Source: Paraburkholderia bannensis NBRC 103871 | Lineage (GTDB): Bacteria > Pseudomonadota > Gammaproteobacteria > Burkholderiales > Burkholderiaceae | DNA length: 64,000 nucleotides | NCBI RefSeq assembly: GCF_000685015.1 | Contig: NZ_BAYA01000019.1 | Span: forward strand, 62,001 to 126,000 | Direction of reading: 5' to 3' | In this document: one piece after another, positions 41,151 to 52,745 of the stretch | Layout: the number at the start of each line of letters is the position of its first letter | Numbering within the stretch: position 1 is the stretch's first letter | Notes under the pieces: generated by a model | Told to the model about the DNA's origin: nothing | The model's input: only the letters and a program-made list of their open reading frames with translations | Databases searched by the model: none | Translations under genes and position numbers: made by a program

Positions 41151-42122
41151 TTAAAACCGGTACCCGACGCTGGCGTAATAGCCCCAGCCGGTCGAGCGGT
41201 TCTGGAAGGTTCCACTGCCAAAATTCAGCGTGCTGCCATTCCACTGTCCGCCGTTGTGGAAATAGCGCGCCGCGGTCCAGAAGCGCCAGTGTTTGAACTC
41301 GTAGATCAACACGTTGGTCGAGACAAAAGCGGTGTCGCTGCGCGTGTTGCCGCCGGTTTCTTCGGCCAGGCGCGAGCCGAAGTCGTAGTTGAAAAAGCTC
41401 ACGAACGTGAGGTTGCCGCCGCTGTAGACGCCGATCGGATAGACCAGTTTCATCTGCGCGCGGTAGCCGTCCCAGCTGTTCGCATTGGCCGCGCCGTAGT
41501 TTTCCCACTGGCGGCGCACGTAGAGGTTCGCCGACAGATAGACCGGCAGCGGCGTGGCGATATCGGTGCCGAGGCCCATATAGAGCGTGTTCTGGCGGCC
41601 CGAGACGTTGTGCCCCTGGTCGTAGATCCAGTCGAACGCGGCGTACCACTCCTTGAACGGCCCGAATCCCAGGTGCTTGCCCAGCAGATCGTCGATGGAA
41701 ACGCGCGGCTCCTGCTCCGAGAAGAGCGGCGAGCCTTTGTTGGTGATGCCCGTGTCGTAGCCATTGCCCACGCCGAAGGCGCGCGGCATGTCGACGTAGC
41801 CGTAGAGATCGAACGGCCCTTTGCGGCCGAAGTATTCGTATTCCAGGTACACGTCGTTGGTGCGATACGGGCCGAAGCGAATGTTCTTCGAGCCAATCAC
41901 GCCGAGGCTCTGGTGCAGCCAGTCCGACAGGTAGCGCGGCGCGGGCTGCGCGGCGCTCACGGCTGACGTGGCCGACGTGTTCAGTTCAGGCGGCGTGCCG
42001 CCGGTTTCGGCCAGCGTGTCGGCGCGCGTTTGCGCCGCCGTCAGTGCGAGTGCGGCTACGGCGACACGGCATAGGGTTGCTGCCTCCGGAGCGGTTCGCC
42101 ACGGTCTCCTCCTTAGATCCAC
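41151..42122 (-). CDS. tsx: Tsx-like nucleoside-specific outer-membrane channel
   Basis: A 323-aa outer-membrane protein of the Tsx family (12-strand nucleoside channel). After a signal sequence come SLGVIGSKNIRFGPYRTNDVYLEYEYFGRKGPFDLYGYVDMP and further strands; the chain ends YYASVGYRF. First gene of the tsx-nupC-deoC-deoA-deoB-cdd operon, so nucleosides cross the outer membrane here. The start ATG is at 42122; AAGGA lies about 11 bases upstream. Confidence 0.85.
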   Translation of the reverse strand: MDLRRRPWRTAPEAATLCRVAVAALALTAAQTRADTLAETGGTPPELNTSATSAVSAAQPAPRYLSDWLHQSLGVIGSKNIRFGPYRTNDVYLEYEYFGRKGPFDLYGYVDMPRAFGVGNGYDTGITNKGSPLFSEQEPRVSIDDLLGKHLGFGPFKEWYAAFDWIYDQGHNVSGRQNTLYMGLGTDIATPLPVYLSANLYVRRQWENYGAANANSWDGYRAQMKLVYPIGVYSGGNLTFVSFFNYDFGSRLAEETGGNTRSDTAFVSTNVLIYEFKHWRFWTAARYFHNGGQWNGSTLNFGSGTFQNRSTGWGYYASVGYRF

Positions 42123-42181
42123 GGTCTGCTTCCTTTATCTGTCTTGAATATCTCATCGCGTGAGATCATCGGAACACATTT

Positions 42182-42197
42182 TGTTATGTTTATAACA
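42182..42197. promoter_or_regulatory. DeoR-like operator of the tsx-deo operon
   Basis: TGTTAT (42182-42187) and ATAACA (42192-42197) form a 16-bp inverted repeat with a 4-bp centre. The E. coli DeoR site is also a 16-mer starting TGTTA and ending TAACA. It overlaps the probable -10 box of the leftward promoter (-35 TTGAGA at 42219-42214, 18-bp spacer). A second symmetric element, ATCTCA...TGAGAT (42150-42166), lies in the 5' leader. Repression by the DeoR at 35204 is inferred. Confidence 0.6.
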
Positions 42198-42219
42198 TTA
42201 TCAAAAATACGTGTCTCAA
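42190..42219 (-). promoter_or_regulatory. tsx-deo operon promoter
   Basis: On the minus strand, TTGAGA (42219-42214), an 18-bp spacer and TTATAA (42195-42190) form a plausible sigma-70 promoter whose -10 box is inside the DeoR-like palindrome. Confidence 0.45.
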
Positions 42220-42269
42220 GAGAGTCGGGGAAAACCCAGAGGGATTTGAGGTGGATGGGTGACGCAGAC

Positions 42270-42296
42270 AAAAAAGCCCGGATTGCCCGGGCCTTT
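42270..42296 (-). terminator. intrinsic terminator of the aldehyde dehydrogenase operon
   Basis: On the minus strand a GCCCGG/CCGGGC stem (42276-42281 with 42287-42292) is followed by six T residues. It lies 31 bp after the aldehyde dehydrogenase stop. Confidence 0.75.
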
Positions 42297-42326
42297 GAAC
42301 AGCAGCGGCGAAACCGAACGAACCGG

Positions 42327-43751
42327 TTATGCGTAACCCGTCGTGCCCTTGATCTCCAGGTATTCGACGAGGCCGAACTCCGCGTACTCGCGCCCGTTGC
42401 CCGAGCGCTTGAAGCCGCCAAACGGCGCGGCCGGATTCCAGGCCGGATAGTTGATATGCACGTTGCCGACCCGCAGGCGCGCCGCGACACGACGCGCATG
42501 CTCCAGGTCGGTGGACTGCACGTAGCCCGCCAGGCCATAGACCGAATCGTTGGCGAGCGCGATCGCTTCTTCTTCGCTGCGGTAGGTCAGGATCGACAGC
42601 ACCGGCCCGAAGATTTCCTCGCGTGCGATCGTCATGTGCGGCTGCACATCGGAAAACACCGTGGGCCGCACGTAGAACCCTTCGCGCAATCCTTCCGGCC
42701 GACCCAGTCCGCCTGCCACGAGCGTCGCGCCCTCCTCGATGCCCTGTCCGATCAGGTGCTGGATGCGATCGAACTGCACGCGGCTGACGACCGGCCCGAT
42801 GCCCGTCTCCGTCGAACGCGGATCGCCCACGACCGTGCGCTGCGCTTCGGCGCGGGCGGCCTGCACGGCCATCGCCAGGTGATCCACGTGCACGAGCATG
42901 CGCGTGGGCGCATTGCAGGACTGCCCGCTATTGCTGAAGCAACTGCGCGCGCCAAGCGTCACGGCGCGCGCGATATCGGCGTCGGGCAGGATCAGGTTCG
43001 GGCTCTTGCTGCCCAGTTCCTGATGCACGCGCTTGACGGTATCGGCGGCGGCTTTGGCGACTTCGATGCCCGCGCGCGTCGATCCCGTGAACGACACCAT
43101 GTCGACATCGGGATGCCGCGACAGCGCGTCGCCCACCACGTGCCCATAGCCATGCACGAGATTGAACACGCCCGGTGGCACGCCCGCTTCGTCGAGAATC
43201 TCCGCGAACAGGATGCCGCTGAACGGCGCGACTTCGCTGGGCTTGAGCACCATCGTGCAGCCCGCCGCGAGCGCGGGCGCGACCTTGCAGACGATCTGGT
43301 TGATCGGCCAGTTCCACGGTGTAATCAGCGCACACACGCCTATCGGCTCGTGCGAAACCAGCATCGAATCGGTCTGTTTGCTGAACGGGAACGTCTTGAG
43401 CGCGCGAATCGTCTGTTCCAGATGCGCGGTGCCCACAGCGGCCTGCATCGCGCGCGCGAACGCGATGGGCGCGCCCATCTCCTGGCTGATGGTTTGCGCG
43501 ACTTCTTCATAGCGGCGCTGATAGATCGCCAGGATGCGTTCCAGCAGCGCCACGCGCTGCTCGACGCTCCAGCGCGAAAACGTGTCGAACGCCTGTTTTG
43601 CTGCGCGCACTGCACGATCGACGTCGACTTCCGTACCGATCTTCAGTTGTGCATAGGGATGCTCATTGGACGGATCGATGACGTCGATTGCCTGCGCACG
43701 CTCCGGGTCGAGCCATTCGCCCGCGATAAAGCTTTGCCGTGTCATTCGCAT
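42327..43751 (-). CDS. NAD(P)-dependent aldehyde dehydrogenase
   Basis: A 474-aa ALDH-superfamily enzyme. Catalytic residues are visible: Asn in ITPWNWPINQ, Glu in HQELGSKSPNLIL and Cys in NSGQSCNAPTRML. It likely oxidises the aldehyde formed by the adjacent aminotransferase. I prefer the start at 43751 (MRMTRQSFIAGEW), which has GGGAG upstream, over one 10 codons earlier, because the latter overlaps the preceding gene. The aminotransferase gene stops 13 bp before it. Confidence 0.9.
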   Translation of the reverse strand: MRMTRQSFIAGEWLDPERAQAIDVIDPSNEHPYAQLKIGTEVDVDRAVRAAKQAFDTFSRWSVEQRVALLERILAIYQRRYEEVAQTISQEMGAPIAFARAMQAAVGTAHLEQTIRALKTFPFSKQTDSMLVSHEPIGVCALITPWNWPINQIVCKVAPALAAGCTMVLKPSEVAPFSGILFAEILDEAGVPPGVFNLVHGYGHVVGDALSRHPDVDMVSFTGSTRAGIEVAKAAADTVKRVHQELGSKSPNLILPDADIARAVTLGARSCFSNSGQSCNAPTRMLVHVDHLAMAVQAARAEAQRTVVGDPRSTETGIGPVVSRVQFDRIQHLIGQGIEEGATLVAGGLGRPEGLREGFYVRPTVFSDVQPHMTIAREEIFGPVLSILTYRSEEEAIALANDSVYGLAGYVQSTDLEHARRVAARLRVGNVHINYPAWNPAAPFGGFKRSGNGREYAEFGLVEYLEIKGTTGYA

Positions 43752-43764
43752 TGCGCAATCTCCC

Positions 43765-45153
43765 TCAGATCGCACGCGCATAGGCGGCGGCGAGGATGTC
43801 GCGAATCTGCGCGACGAACCATGTGATTTCGTCGCGCGTCATCACGAGCGGCGGCGAGAACTGCAAGATGGGCGTGCCTTCGTGATCGACACCCGCGCGG
43901 CACAACAGGCCCGCCTCGAACAGCGCGGGAGCCAGCACGGTCGAGACGAACGTCTGTGCGCTCATCGCCGCTGTCCAGCGACGCGCCTCTCTGTCCGATA
44001 CGAGTTCGAGCGAGTAGTGATAGCCGTCGCCGCGCACGTCGCCGACGCACGGCAATTCGAGCAACGCATCGAGCGAGGTGCGGAAATAACGCTGGTTTTC
44101 GCGCACGTTGTCGATCACGCCCTCGCGTTCGATGATCGCCAGGTTCGCGAGCGCAGCCGTGCACGCGACCGGATGGCCGCCATAGGTCGCACCGTGCAGG
44201 AACATCTGCTGCGGGCCCTTGAGCACGGTATCGACGACTGCATCGCTCGCGATCACGCCGCCAAGCGGCACGTAGCCCGATGCAATGCCCTTCGCGAACG
44301 TGAGGACATCCGGCTTCAGCCCGTAGCGCTTCGAGCCGAAATATTCGCCGAGACGGCCAAAGCCGCAGATCACTTCATCGGCGACAAGCAGCACGCCATG
44401 ACGGTCGCAGATCTCGCGCAGGCCTTCTGCGTAACCTGCGGGCGGCGTGAGGCTGCCGCCAGCGTTCTGGAGCGGCTCGATGACGATGGCGGCGACCGTA
44501 TCCGGGCCTTCCTGAACGATCAGCGATTCGATCTCGTCCAGCAGGAAGCGCGTGAACTGCGCCTCGGTTTCGCCGACCGGGCGGCCATAGCGCTTCGTGT
44601 TGTTGACATGGCGCACGCCTGCCATCAGCGGCTCGAAATGCTTGCGGAAGTTCGTCATGCCGTTGAGCGCGAGCGCGCCGAACGAGGTGCCGTGATAGGC
44701 CACGCGGCGCGCGATGAACTTGCGCCGCTGCGGCTCGCCGCGTGCCTGGTGGTACTGGCGCACGAGCTTGATCGCCGATTCGTTCGACTCCGAGCCGCTC
44801 GACGTGAAGAACACGCGGTTCAACCCTTCCGGTGCGAGCGCCGCGAGCTTATGCGCGAGCCGGATCGAGCTTTCATGTCCATTGCCCCAGTTGGTTGCGA
44901 ACGGCAGGCGCACCATCTGCTCGCGCACGGCGTCGCCAATCTCGGCGCCGTGGCTGTAGCCCACCTGCACGCAGTACAGGCCCGCCAGCGCGTCAAAATA
45001 GCGCTTGCCGTTCTGGTCGATCAGCCAGCAACCCTCACCGCGGTCGAAGACCGTCAGGTCTTTGTCGCCGTATGCGTCAGCGTGCGTGAAGTGCATCAGC
45101 AGGTGCCGCTTGCCGAGTTCCTGCAAATCCATTTGGTTGCGCTTATCGCTCAT
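43765..45153 (-). CDS. class III (omega) aminotransferase
   Basis: A 462-aa PLP-dependent aminotransferase of class III. SSGSESNESAIKLVRQYH, LLVADEVICGFGRLG and the PLP-lysine motif DVLTFAKGIASGYVPLGG are present. Such enzymes transfer the terminal amino group of amines or omega-amino acids (beta-alanine, GABA, polyamine products) to pyruvate or another acceptor. The downstream aldehyde dehydrogenase and upstream permease point to amine catabolism. Confidence 0.9.
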   Translation of the reverse strand: MSDKRNQMDLQELGKRHLLMHFTHADAYGDKDLTVFDRGEGCWLIDQNGKRYFDALAGLYCVQVGYSHGAEIGDAVREQMVRLPFATNWGNGHESSIRLAHKLAALAPEGLNRVFFTSSGSESNESAIKLVRQYHQARGEPQRRKFIARRVAYHGTSFGALALNGMTNFRKHFEPLMAGVRHVNNTKRYGRPVGETEAQFTRFLLDEIESLIVQEGPDTVAAIVIEPLQNAGGSLTPPAGYAEGLREICDRHGVLLVADEVICGFGRLGEYFGSKRYGLKPDVLTFAKGIASGYVPLGGVIASDAVVDTVLKGPQQMFLHGATYGGHPVACTAALANLAIIEREGVIDNVRENQRYFRTSLDALLELPCVGDVRGDGYHYSLELVSDREARRWTAAMSAQTFVSTVLAPALFEAGLLCRAGVDHEGTPILQFSPPLVMTRDEITWFVAQIRDILAAAYARAI

Positions 45154-45212
45154 CGCCTCTCTCCTTGTTCATGAGTTCTACAAAATGTTTGCTCGAATAA
45201 TCGCCGCTAGCC

Positions 45213-46547
45213 TCAACTGATCGTGAGCGTCGGCGCCGGGCGCGTGAAGCCGCGCGTCAACCACACGAGCTGGCAAAGCCCGACCACGAGCCAGCCCACG
45301 CCCACATAAAACGTCTGCCGCGACAGCCCCGACCAGAGCCATACATTCATGGCGAAGCCGATTGCCGGCATTGCGCCGAATTTGATCCAGCCTGAAAAAT
45401 GACGGTTTTCACGCCGCGTGAGATAGCTGCGCATCACGCACAGGTTCACGCCCGCGAAGGCGACCAGCGCGCCAAAACTGATCATCGTGGACGCCAGATC
45501 GAGCGTGATGAACAGCGCGGAAAACGACAGCGCGCCGACCACGAGCGTCGCACGCACCGGCGTGCCCAGGCGCGCATGCAAATGTCCGAACACGCGCTCG
45601 GGCAGCACCTGATCGCGTCCCATGGCGAACAGCACGCGCGTCACGCTCGCCTGCCCCGCCATCGCGCTCGCAAAACAGCCTGCGACGTAGACGGCCACGA
45701 AGAACGCGGACAGCGTGTTGCCGCCCACACGCTGCATGAGTTCGAGACTCGCGGAATCGAGATCCTTGAACGTATGCCAATCCGGATAGACGACTTGCCC
45801 GACAAAGGCGACGAGGAAGAACAGCACGCCGCTTGCCAGCGTGCAGAGCAGGATCGCGCGCGGCACCGTGCGGCGCGGATCGCGTGTTTCCTCGGAGAGC
45901 GTGGAGACGGCGTCGAAGCCCAGAAACGAGAGGCACAGAATGGCCGAGCCTGCGAAGATCGCGCTCGCGCTGCCCGCATGGGGCAGCGCGAACGACACCG
46001 GCATATCGTGTGCAACCGCCAGCCGCGAAGCGGCGACCAGGAACACCGCGATGAACACCATCTGGCTCGCAATCAGCACCAGGTTCACGCGGCTCACAAG
46101 TTTGATGCCGAAGACGTTCAATCCGGTGACGATGGCGATGCTCGCCACGACCCAGACGGCCGCCGGCACCGCCGGGAAAATCTGCTTCATGTACACGCCG
46201 ATCACCAGGTAACTGATCATCGGAATGAAAAGGTAATCGAGCAACAGCGACCAGCCGACCATAAAGCCCGCCGATGTGCCGAAATTGCGCGTCGCGAACG
46301 TGTAGGCGGAGCCCGCGCTCGGCATCAGGCGCGCCATGTGCCCGTAGCTGCATGCCGTGAACAGCATCGCGACCAGCGTGACTGCATAAGCGGCGGCGAG
46401 GTGCCCGTTGGTCTGGCTGCTGACGAGGCCATAGGTGGTAAACACCGTCATCGGCAGCATGTAGGCGACGCCGAAGACTACCAGCGTGAACAGGCCTAGC
46501 CGACGCGTTCGCGTATTGCTTGCTGCATGACTGACTTCTTCTTGCAC
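45213..46547 (-). CDS. APC-family amino acid/polyamine permease (PuuP-like)
   Basis: A 444-aa inner-membrane transporter with about 12 helices. It starts with GTG at 46547, behind AGGAG at ideal spacing; the longer open frame upstream lacks such a site. Typical APC segments are YMLPMTVFTTYGLVSSQTNGHL, PSAGSAYTFATRNFG and LSFLGFDAVSTLSEETRDPRRTVPRAI, the last matching PuuP-like proteins. It probably imports the amine degraded by the downstream enzymes. It precedes the aminotransferase by 59 bp. Confidence 0.85.
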   Translation of the reverse strand: MQEEVSHAASNTRTRRLGLFTLVVFGVAYMLPMTVFTTYGLVSSQTNGHLAAAYAVTLVAMLFTACSYGHMARLMPSAGSAYTFATRNFGTSAGFMVGWSLLLDYLFIPMISYLVIGVYMKQIFPAVPAAVWVVASIAIVTGLNVFGIKLVSRVNLVLIASQMVFIAVFLVAASRLAVAHDMPVSFALPHAGSASAIFAGSAILCLSFLGFDAVSTLSEETRDPRRTVPRAILLCTLASGVLFFLVAFVGQVVYPDWHTFKDLDSASLELMQRVGGNTLSAFFVAVYVAGCFASAMAGQASVTRVLFAMGRDQVLPERVFGHLHARLGTPVRATLVVGALSFSALFITLDLASTMISFGALVAFAGVNLCVMRSYLTRRENRHFSGWIKFGAMPAIGFAMNVWLWSGLSRQTFYVGVGWLVVGLCQLVWLTRGFTRPAPTLTIS

Positions 46548-46756
46548 GGTTCGTCTCCTGTCGTGGCTCAGGAGAGAGTGTGGTACGACAAAAAGTCGGC
46601 AACGAATGAGAAAAGAGGACGTTATACGGGGATATTTTCGGACACACTCGCCATGTCGGGCCCGGAAAATCCCGCTCGCGCCATTCATCGCAGCGCTCGT
46701 GCACTGGCGCAAGGCGCGCATTCCCGATATGTTTGCGTCATGCCATATGCAGGTGC

Positions 46757-47854
46757 ATGTTCATGAAAGACGAATCCCGCCATAGCCAAAGCACCGCCGA
46801 ACGACGCTTGCGATCGTCGCTCGGCCTGGAGGATCCAATCGGACGCCAAGAAGATATTCCGGCGACTGTCCATGCAATTGCAGCCGCGCTCGATGAATGT
46901 CGCGTGCGCCATATCGACGATGCCGCGCTGCTCGAAGGCACCGGACTCGAAGCACGCGAAGTCGCTTCGCCCACGATTCATGTGAACCGCAACCAGGAAC
47001 AACGTTGCTTCCGCAACCTTCTTCATCACAGCGGCAGTCCGTCGATTGGGCTGGCCATCGGTGGCCGGCTGCATGTGTCGACGCTGGGTCTCGCGGGTTA
47101 CGCCATGCTGATCAGTGGGTCGGTGATGCAGGCGTTCAGTTGCATGAGCCAGTTCCCCTTGTTCATGGGGCTGTACTTCGACGTGCGTGCGCGTGCGACT
47201 TCGGCGGGAATGACAGTGTCGATCGGCCGCTATAACGGCGAGCCCGATATCGAGACCTATCAGGCCGATATGTGCCTGTCGAGCCTGCGCCTGATCGTCT
47301 CCGATCTGGTCGGGCGGCCCGTGTGGCCTTCAGAGGTTCAACTGGCGCGCCGCACGCCGCGCTACGCGGCCGAATACGCGCAACACTACGGCTGCCGCGT
47401 GCGTTTCAATGCGGGCGAGGACGCGCTCGTGTTCACGGCGGTGAGCGGCATGGAAACGCCCCGCCTTGCCAACGAGGTGAGTTTCAACGCGCTGCATCGT
47501 CAGTGCGAAGTGCTAGAGCGCGAATGGGCCGCGTCGATTGGCACGCGGTTCGCCGACCGCGCGAAGGAGTTGATGAGACGCGACCTGGCGCGCTTCAAGT
47601 CGATGACGGCGCTGGCCAGCGCGCTGCATATGACTGAGCGCACGTTACGCAGGCGGCTGGAAAAAGATGGGCTGTCGTTTCAGGCGCTGCTGGACGAGGT
47701 GCGCCATCACGCGGCGATTCAACTACTCGACGACGATGCGCTGACGGTCGCGGCCATCGCCGAGCGGCTGGGCTATAGCGAGCCGCGCAGCTTTCGCCAT
47801 GCGTTCCGGCGCTGGACTGGGCGTGCGCCGCGCGCAAGCGAGGGAGATATCTAG
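46757..47854 (+). CDS. AraC-family regulator with arabinose-binding-type domain (OruR-like)
   Basis: A regulator of about 365 aa. The N-terminal half resembles the Arabinose_bd domain of OruR-type proteins (SIGLAIGGRLHVSTLGLAGYAMLISGSVMQAFSCMSQF). The C-terminus is an AraC helix-turn-helix pair (LASALHMTERTLRRRLEKDGLSFQALLDEVRHHAAIQLLDDDALTVAAIAERLGYSEPRSFRHAFRRWTGRAPRA). Divergent from the permease/aminotransferase operon, its likely target. Start codons at 46733, 46757 and 46763 are all possible. Confidence 0.85.
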   Translation: MFMKDESRHSQSTAERRLRSSLGLEDPIGRQEDIPATVHAIAAALDECRVRHIDDAALLEGTGLEAREVASPTIHVNRNQEQRCFRNLLHHSGSPSIGLAIGGRLHVSTLGLAGYAMLISGSVMQAFSCMSQFPLFMGLYFDVRARATSAGMTVSIGRYNGEPDIETYQADMCLSSLRLIVSDLVGRPVWPSEVQLARRTPRYAAEYAQHYGCRVRFNAGEDALVFTAVSGMETPRLANEVSFNALHRQCEVLEREWAASIGTRFADRAKELMRRDLARFKSMTALASALHMTERTLRRRLEKDGLSFQALLDEVRHHAAIQLLDDDALTVAAIAERLGYSEPRSFRHAFRRWTGRAPRASEGDI

Positions 47855-47938
47855 AACAATGCTTCGTGATCCGAAGCAATTGACGCAACAAGAAAGCCGG
47901 ACAGGACAACATCCAGTGACTTGGGAGAAACGAGAAAC

Positions 47939-48026
47939 TGGTGGGCCGGGTCGGGTTCGAACCGACGACGGGATTTCTCCGGCGGATTATGAGTCCGCTG
48001 CCTGCAACCAACACGGCGTCCGGCCC
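47939..48026 (-). tRNA. tRNA with CAU anticodon and long variable arm (atypical)
   Basis: On the minus strand: acceptor GGGCCGG (48026-48020) pairs with CCGGCCC (47949-47943), then discriminator A and an encoded CCA (47941-47939). The D-arm is GCC/GGC with a GG-containing loop. The anticodon stem GCGGA/TCCGC encloses CTCATAA (anticodon CAT). The T-arm is GTCGG/CCGAC around TTCGAAC. The variable region is 15 nt and forms GGA-GAAA-TCC, as in class II tRNAs; elongator Met and Ile2 tRNAs have 5-nt loops. Positions 8 and 14 are A and T, the reverse of the usual U8-A14. It lies downstream of the rpoD terminator and could be tRNA-Met, Ile2 or a noncanonical species. Confidence 0.75.
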
Positions 48027-48053
48027 ACGAAGCTAAAACGAGGAAGCGCCAAC

Positions 48054-48086
48054 AAAAAAGCCCGGTCTGAAGCAGAGCCGGGCTTT
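48054..48086 (-). terminator. rpoD terminator
   Basis: On the minus strand CCGGGC and GCCCGG arms (stem extended by AAAG/CTTT) close a loop containing TCTG/CAGA, followed by a run of six T residues. It starts about 70 bp after the rpoD stop, so the tRNA beyond it is probably transcribed separately. Confidence 0.8.
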
Positions 48087-48156
48087 CCGACGGCAGGCCG
48101 ACATACTACACGAAACTGGGCCGGCCTGGCCATCCATCACACGCATTTGCTTGCGA

Positions 48157-50571
<2,415 letters not shown>

Positions 50572-50744
50572 TGCCATTCCGCCCCATGCTGGAAACTGGA
50601 CACCTTGCGGCATCACCCGGCGAAACGACCTCCGAGTGATACTTGAGCTGCCCGCCCGGAAAAAACAAAAACAACAAAAACAAACCGCTGAAAACCTTCG
50701 ATTTTAGCACGCTCGGTAATAATTGCCCGAGCGCGATCCTCCCC

Positions 50745-52637
50745 CTACAGCCCGAGCTGACGCTTCATGTCAGCCCGCGCCTGATTCAATTTAACGTATT
50801 CGGCCAGTTCCTCGGGCGTATGCCGCGACTGCCGCGAAAGCACCTCCAGGCGTTCGCTACAGGCGTCGAAACGCATTTTCAGGATTGCCGCCGTCAATTC
50901 CTCGCTCACGAGCCGTTCCTGCTCGCGGCGCTCCTCCAGCACGGCGCCATCTTCTGGATTTTTCATCAGCAAATCCCGAACGTTTTCATCATAGTCCAGA
51001 ATTTCCCGAAAAATCTCCTCGAAGGTGGGGGCGTTGGCCCCATTTCTCAACAGATCCGACAGCAGCTGGAATTCGGCTGCATCGCCCAGCGCACGGGCGT
51101 GTGTGGTCACTTCCTCGAACAGTTCGCCATGCCGCGTGAGCGTGATGAGCGCCTGTTCGGCTTCCTCGTCGAGTTGCGCCACGATGCGCGGATGCATCAC
51201 AAGGTTGCGCAACGCCTTGCGCTCGATCCCGGTCACCAGGTGCCGGTCCTTGCGGGCGGGCGCCTGGCGCGCAGCCTGGGCAATGCGGGAGTCGACCTCG
51301 CACAGCCCCGCCACTTCCTCGAACGGCACGTCCAGACGATCCGCGATCATGTGCATGATCTGCGCGCGCAGGGCGTTGGCCGGCAACGCCTGCAGCAGCG
51401 GCTTGGCGTCGAACAGCGCCCGGGCGCGGCCTTCGGGCTGATCCAGCTCCTTGCCCGCCATCACTTCGTTGAGCATGAACTGCGAGAGCGGCATGGCGCG
51501 CTCGACCTGTTCCTTGAAGGCTTCCGTGCCGAATTCGCGCACGTAGCTGTCCGGGTCGTGCTCGGCCGGCAGGAACAGGAACCGGATCGTGCGGTTGTCC
51601 GCCGCGTGCGGCAGGCAGGCGTCCAGCGCGCGCCGCGCGGCGCGGCGGCCCGCCGAGTCGCCGTCGAAGCTGAAGATCACCGTATCGGTCTGACGCATCA
51701 GCTTCTGGACGTGGATCGGCGTGCAGGCCGTGCCCAGCGTCGCCACGGCGTTCTGGAAGCCGAGCTGCGCGAGCGCCACCACGTCCATGTACCCCTCCAC
51801 CACCAGCACGTAATGCTGTTCGCGGATCGCCAGACGCGCCTCGAACAGCCCGTACAGTTCGCTACCCTTGTTAAATAGCGGCGTTTCGGGGGAATTCAAA
51901 TACTTGGGCTCGCCGCCGTCCAGCACGCGGCCGCCGAAGCCGATCACCTGACCCTTGACGTTGCGGATCGGGAACATCACGCGGTCGCGGAAGCGGTCGT
52001 AACGGCGCGCCTGGCCCTGTGCGTCCTGCTTTTCGCTGACGATCACGAGTCCCGATTCGACGAGCGAATCGTCGCGATAGTCCTCGAATGCGGATTCGAG
52101 GTTCTGCCACCCGTCGGGCGAATAGCCGAGGCCGAAACGGGCCGCGATTTCGCCGGTCAGGCCGCGTTTTTTGAGGTACTGGATTGCATTGGGCGCGCTG
52201 CGCAACTGCTTGCGGTAATAGTCGCAGGCGGTCTGCATGACGTCGGACAACGCGTTGGAAACGGCCTTCGAGACGCCTGGCGCGTAACCGCCGCCTCCCT
52301 CGCCTTGCCCGCCACGCCCGCCAAAGCCACCGCGCACGGGCGACGGCTCTTGCGGCACGGTCAGGCCGACCGACTGCGCGAGGTCGTTGACGGCTTCGGG
52401 GAACGACAGGCCTGCGTGCTCCATGAGAAAGCCGATGGCCGTACCATGCGCGCCGCAGCCAAAGCAGTGATAGAACTGCTTCGTTGGACTAACGGTAAAG
52501 GAAGGGCTTTTCTCGTTGTGGAACGGGCACAGGCCCATGAAGTTCGCGCCGCCCTTCTTGAGCTGCACGAAGCGTCCCACCACGTCGACGATATCGACGC
52601 GGTTAAGCAGATCCTGCAGGAACGAATGCGGAATCAT
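50745..52637 (-). CDS. dnaG: DNA primase
   Basis: A 630-aa primase that makes RNA primers at the replication fork. The zinc-binding domain has CPFHNEKSPSFTVSPTKQFYHCFGCG (C-x2-H ... C-x2-C). The TOPRIM core shows LVVEGYMDVVALAQ and FSFDGDSAGRRAARRA. The C-terminal DnaB-binding domain is present. A Gly-rich linker (GGFGGRGGQGEGGGGY) follows the zinc domain, a local oddity. The start at 52637 (MIPHSFLQDLLNRVDIVDVV) fits the family; longer starts add a low-complexity tail. Confidence 0.97.
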   Translation of the reverse strand: MIPHSFLQDLLNRVDIVDVVGRFVQLKKGGANFMGLCPFHNEKSPSFTVSPTKQFYHCFGCGAHGTAIGFLMEHAGLSFPEAVNDLAQSVGLTVPQEPSPVRGGFGGRGGQGEGGGGYAPGVSKAVSNALSDVMQTACDYYRKQLRSAPNAIQYLKKRGLTGEIAARFGLGYSPDGWQNLESAFEDYRDDSLVESGLVIVSEKQDAQGQARRYDRFRDRVMFPIRNVKGQVIGFGGRVLDGGEPKYLNSPETPLFNKGSELYGLFEARLAIREQHYVLVVEGYMDVVALAQLGFQNAVATLGTACTPIHVQKLMRQTDTVIFSFDGDSAGRRAARRALDACLPHAADNRTIRFLFLPAEHDPDSYVREFGTEAFKEQVERAMPLSQFMLNEVMAGKELDQPEGRARALFDAKPLLQALPANALRAQIMHMIADRLDVPFEEVAGLCEVDSRIAQAARQAPARKDRHLVTGIERKALRNLVMHPRIVAQLDEEAEQALITLTRHGELFEEVTTHARALGDAAEFQLLSDLLRNGANAPTFEEIFREILDYDENVRDLLMKNPEDGAVLEERREQERLVSEELTAAILKMRFDACSERLEVLSRQSRHTPEELAEYVKLNQARADMKRQLGL

Positions 52638-52745
52638 CGGGCTCGGTCGCTCAGTTCTTTCTGGTGGGCCAGGCGCGCTCGCACGCGCCCGCCGCAAGCT
52701 CCTCGCGCCGCCGTTGATGGCAGCACAGGGAGCCCGCGATGGCCC

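Noticed and set aside
47939..48026. Insertion site for a genomic island at the tRNA
   Set aside because: No integrase, no second copy of the tRNA 3' end and ordinary core genes on both sides.
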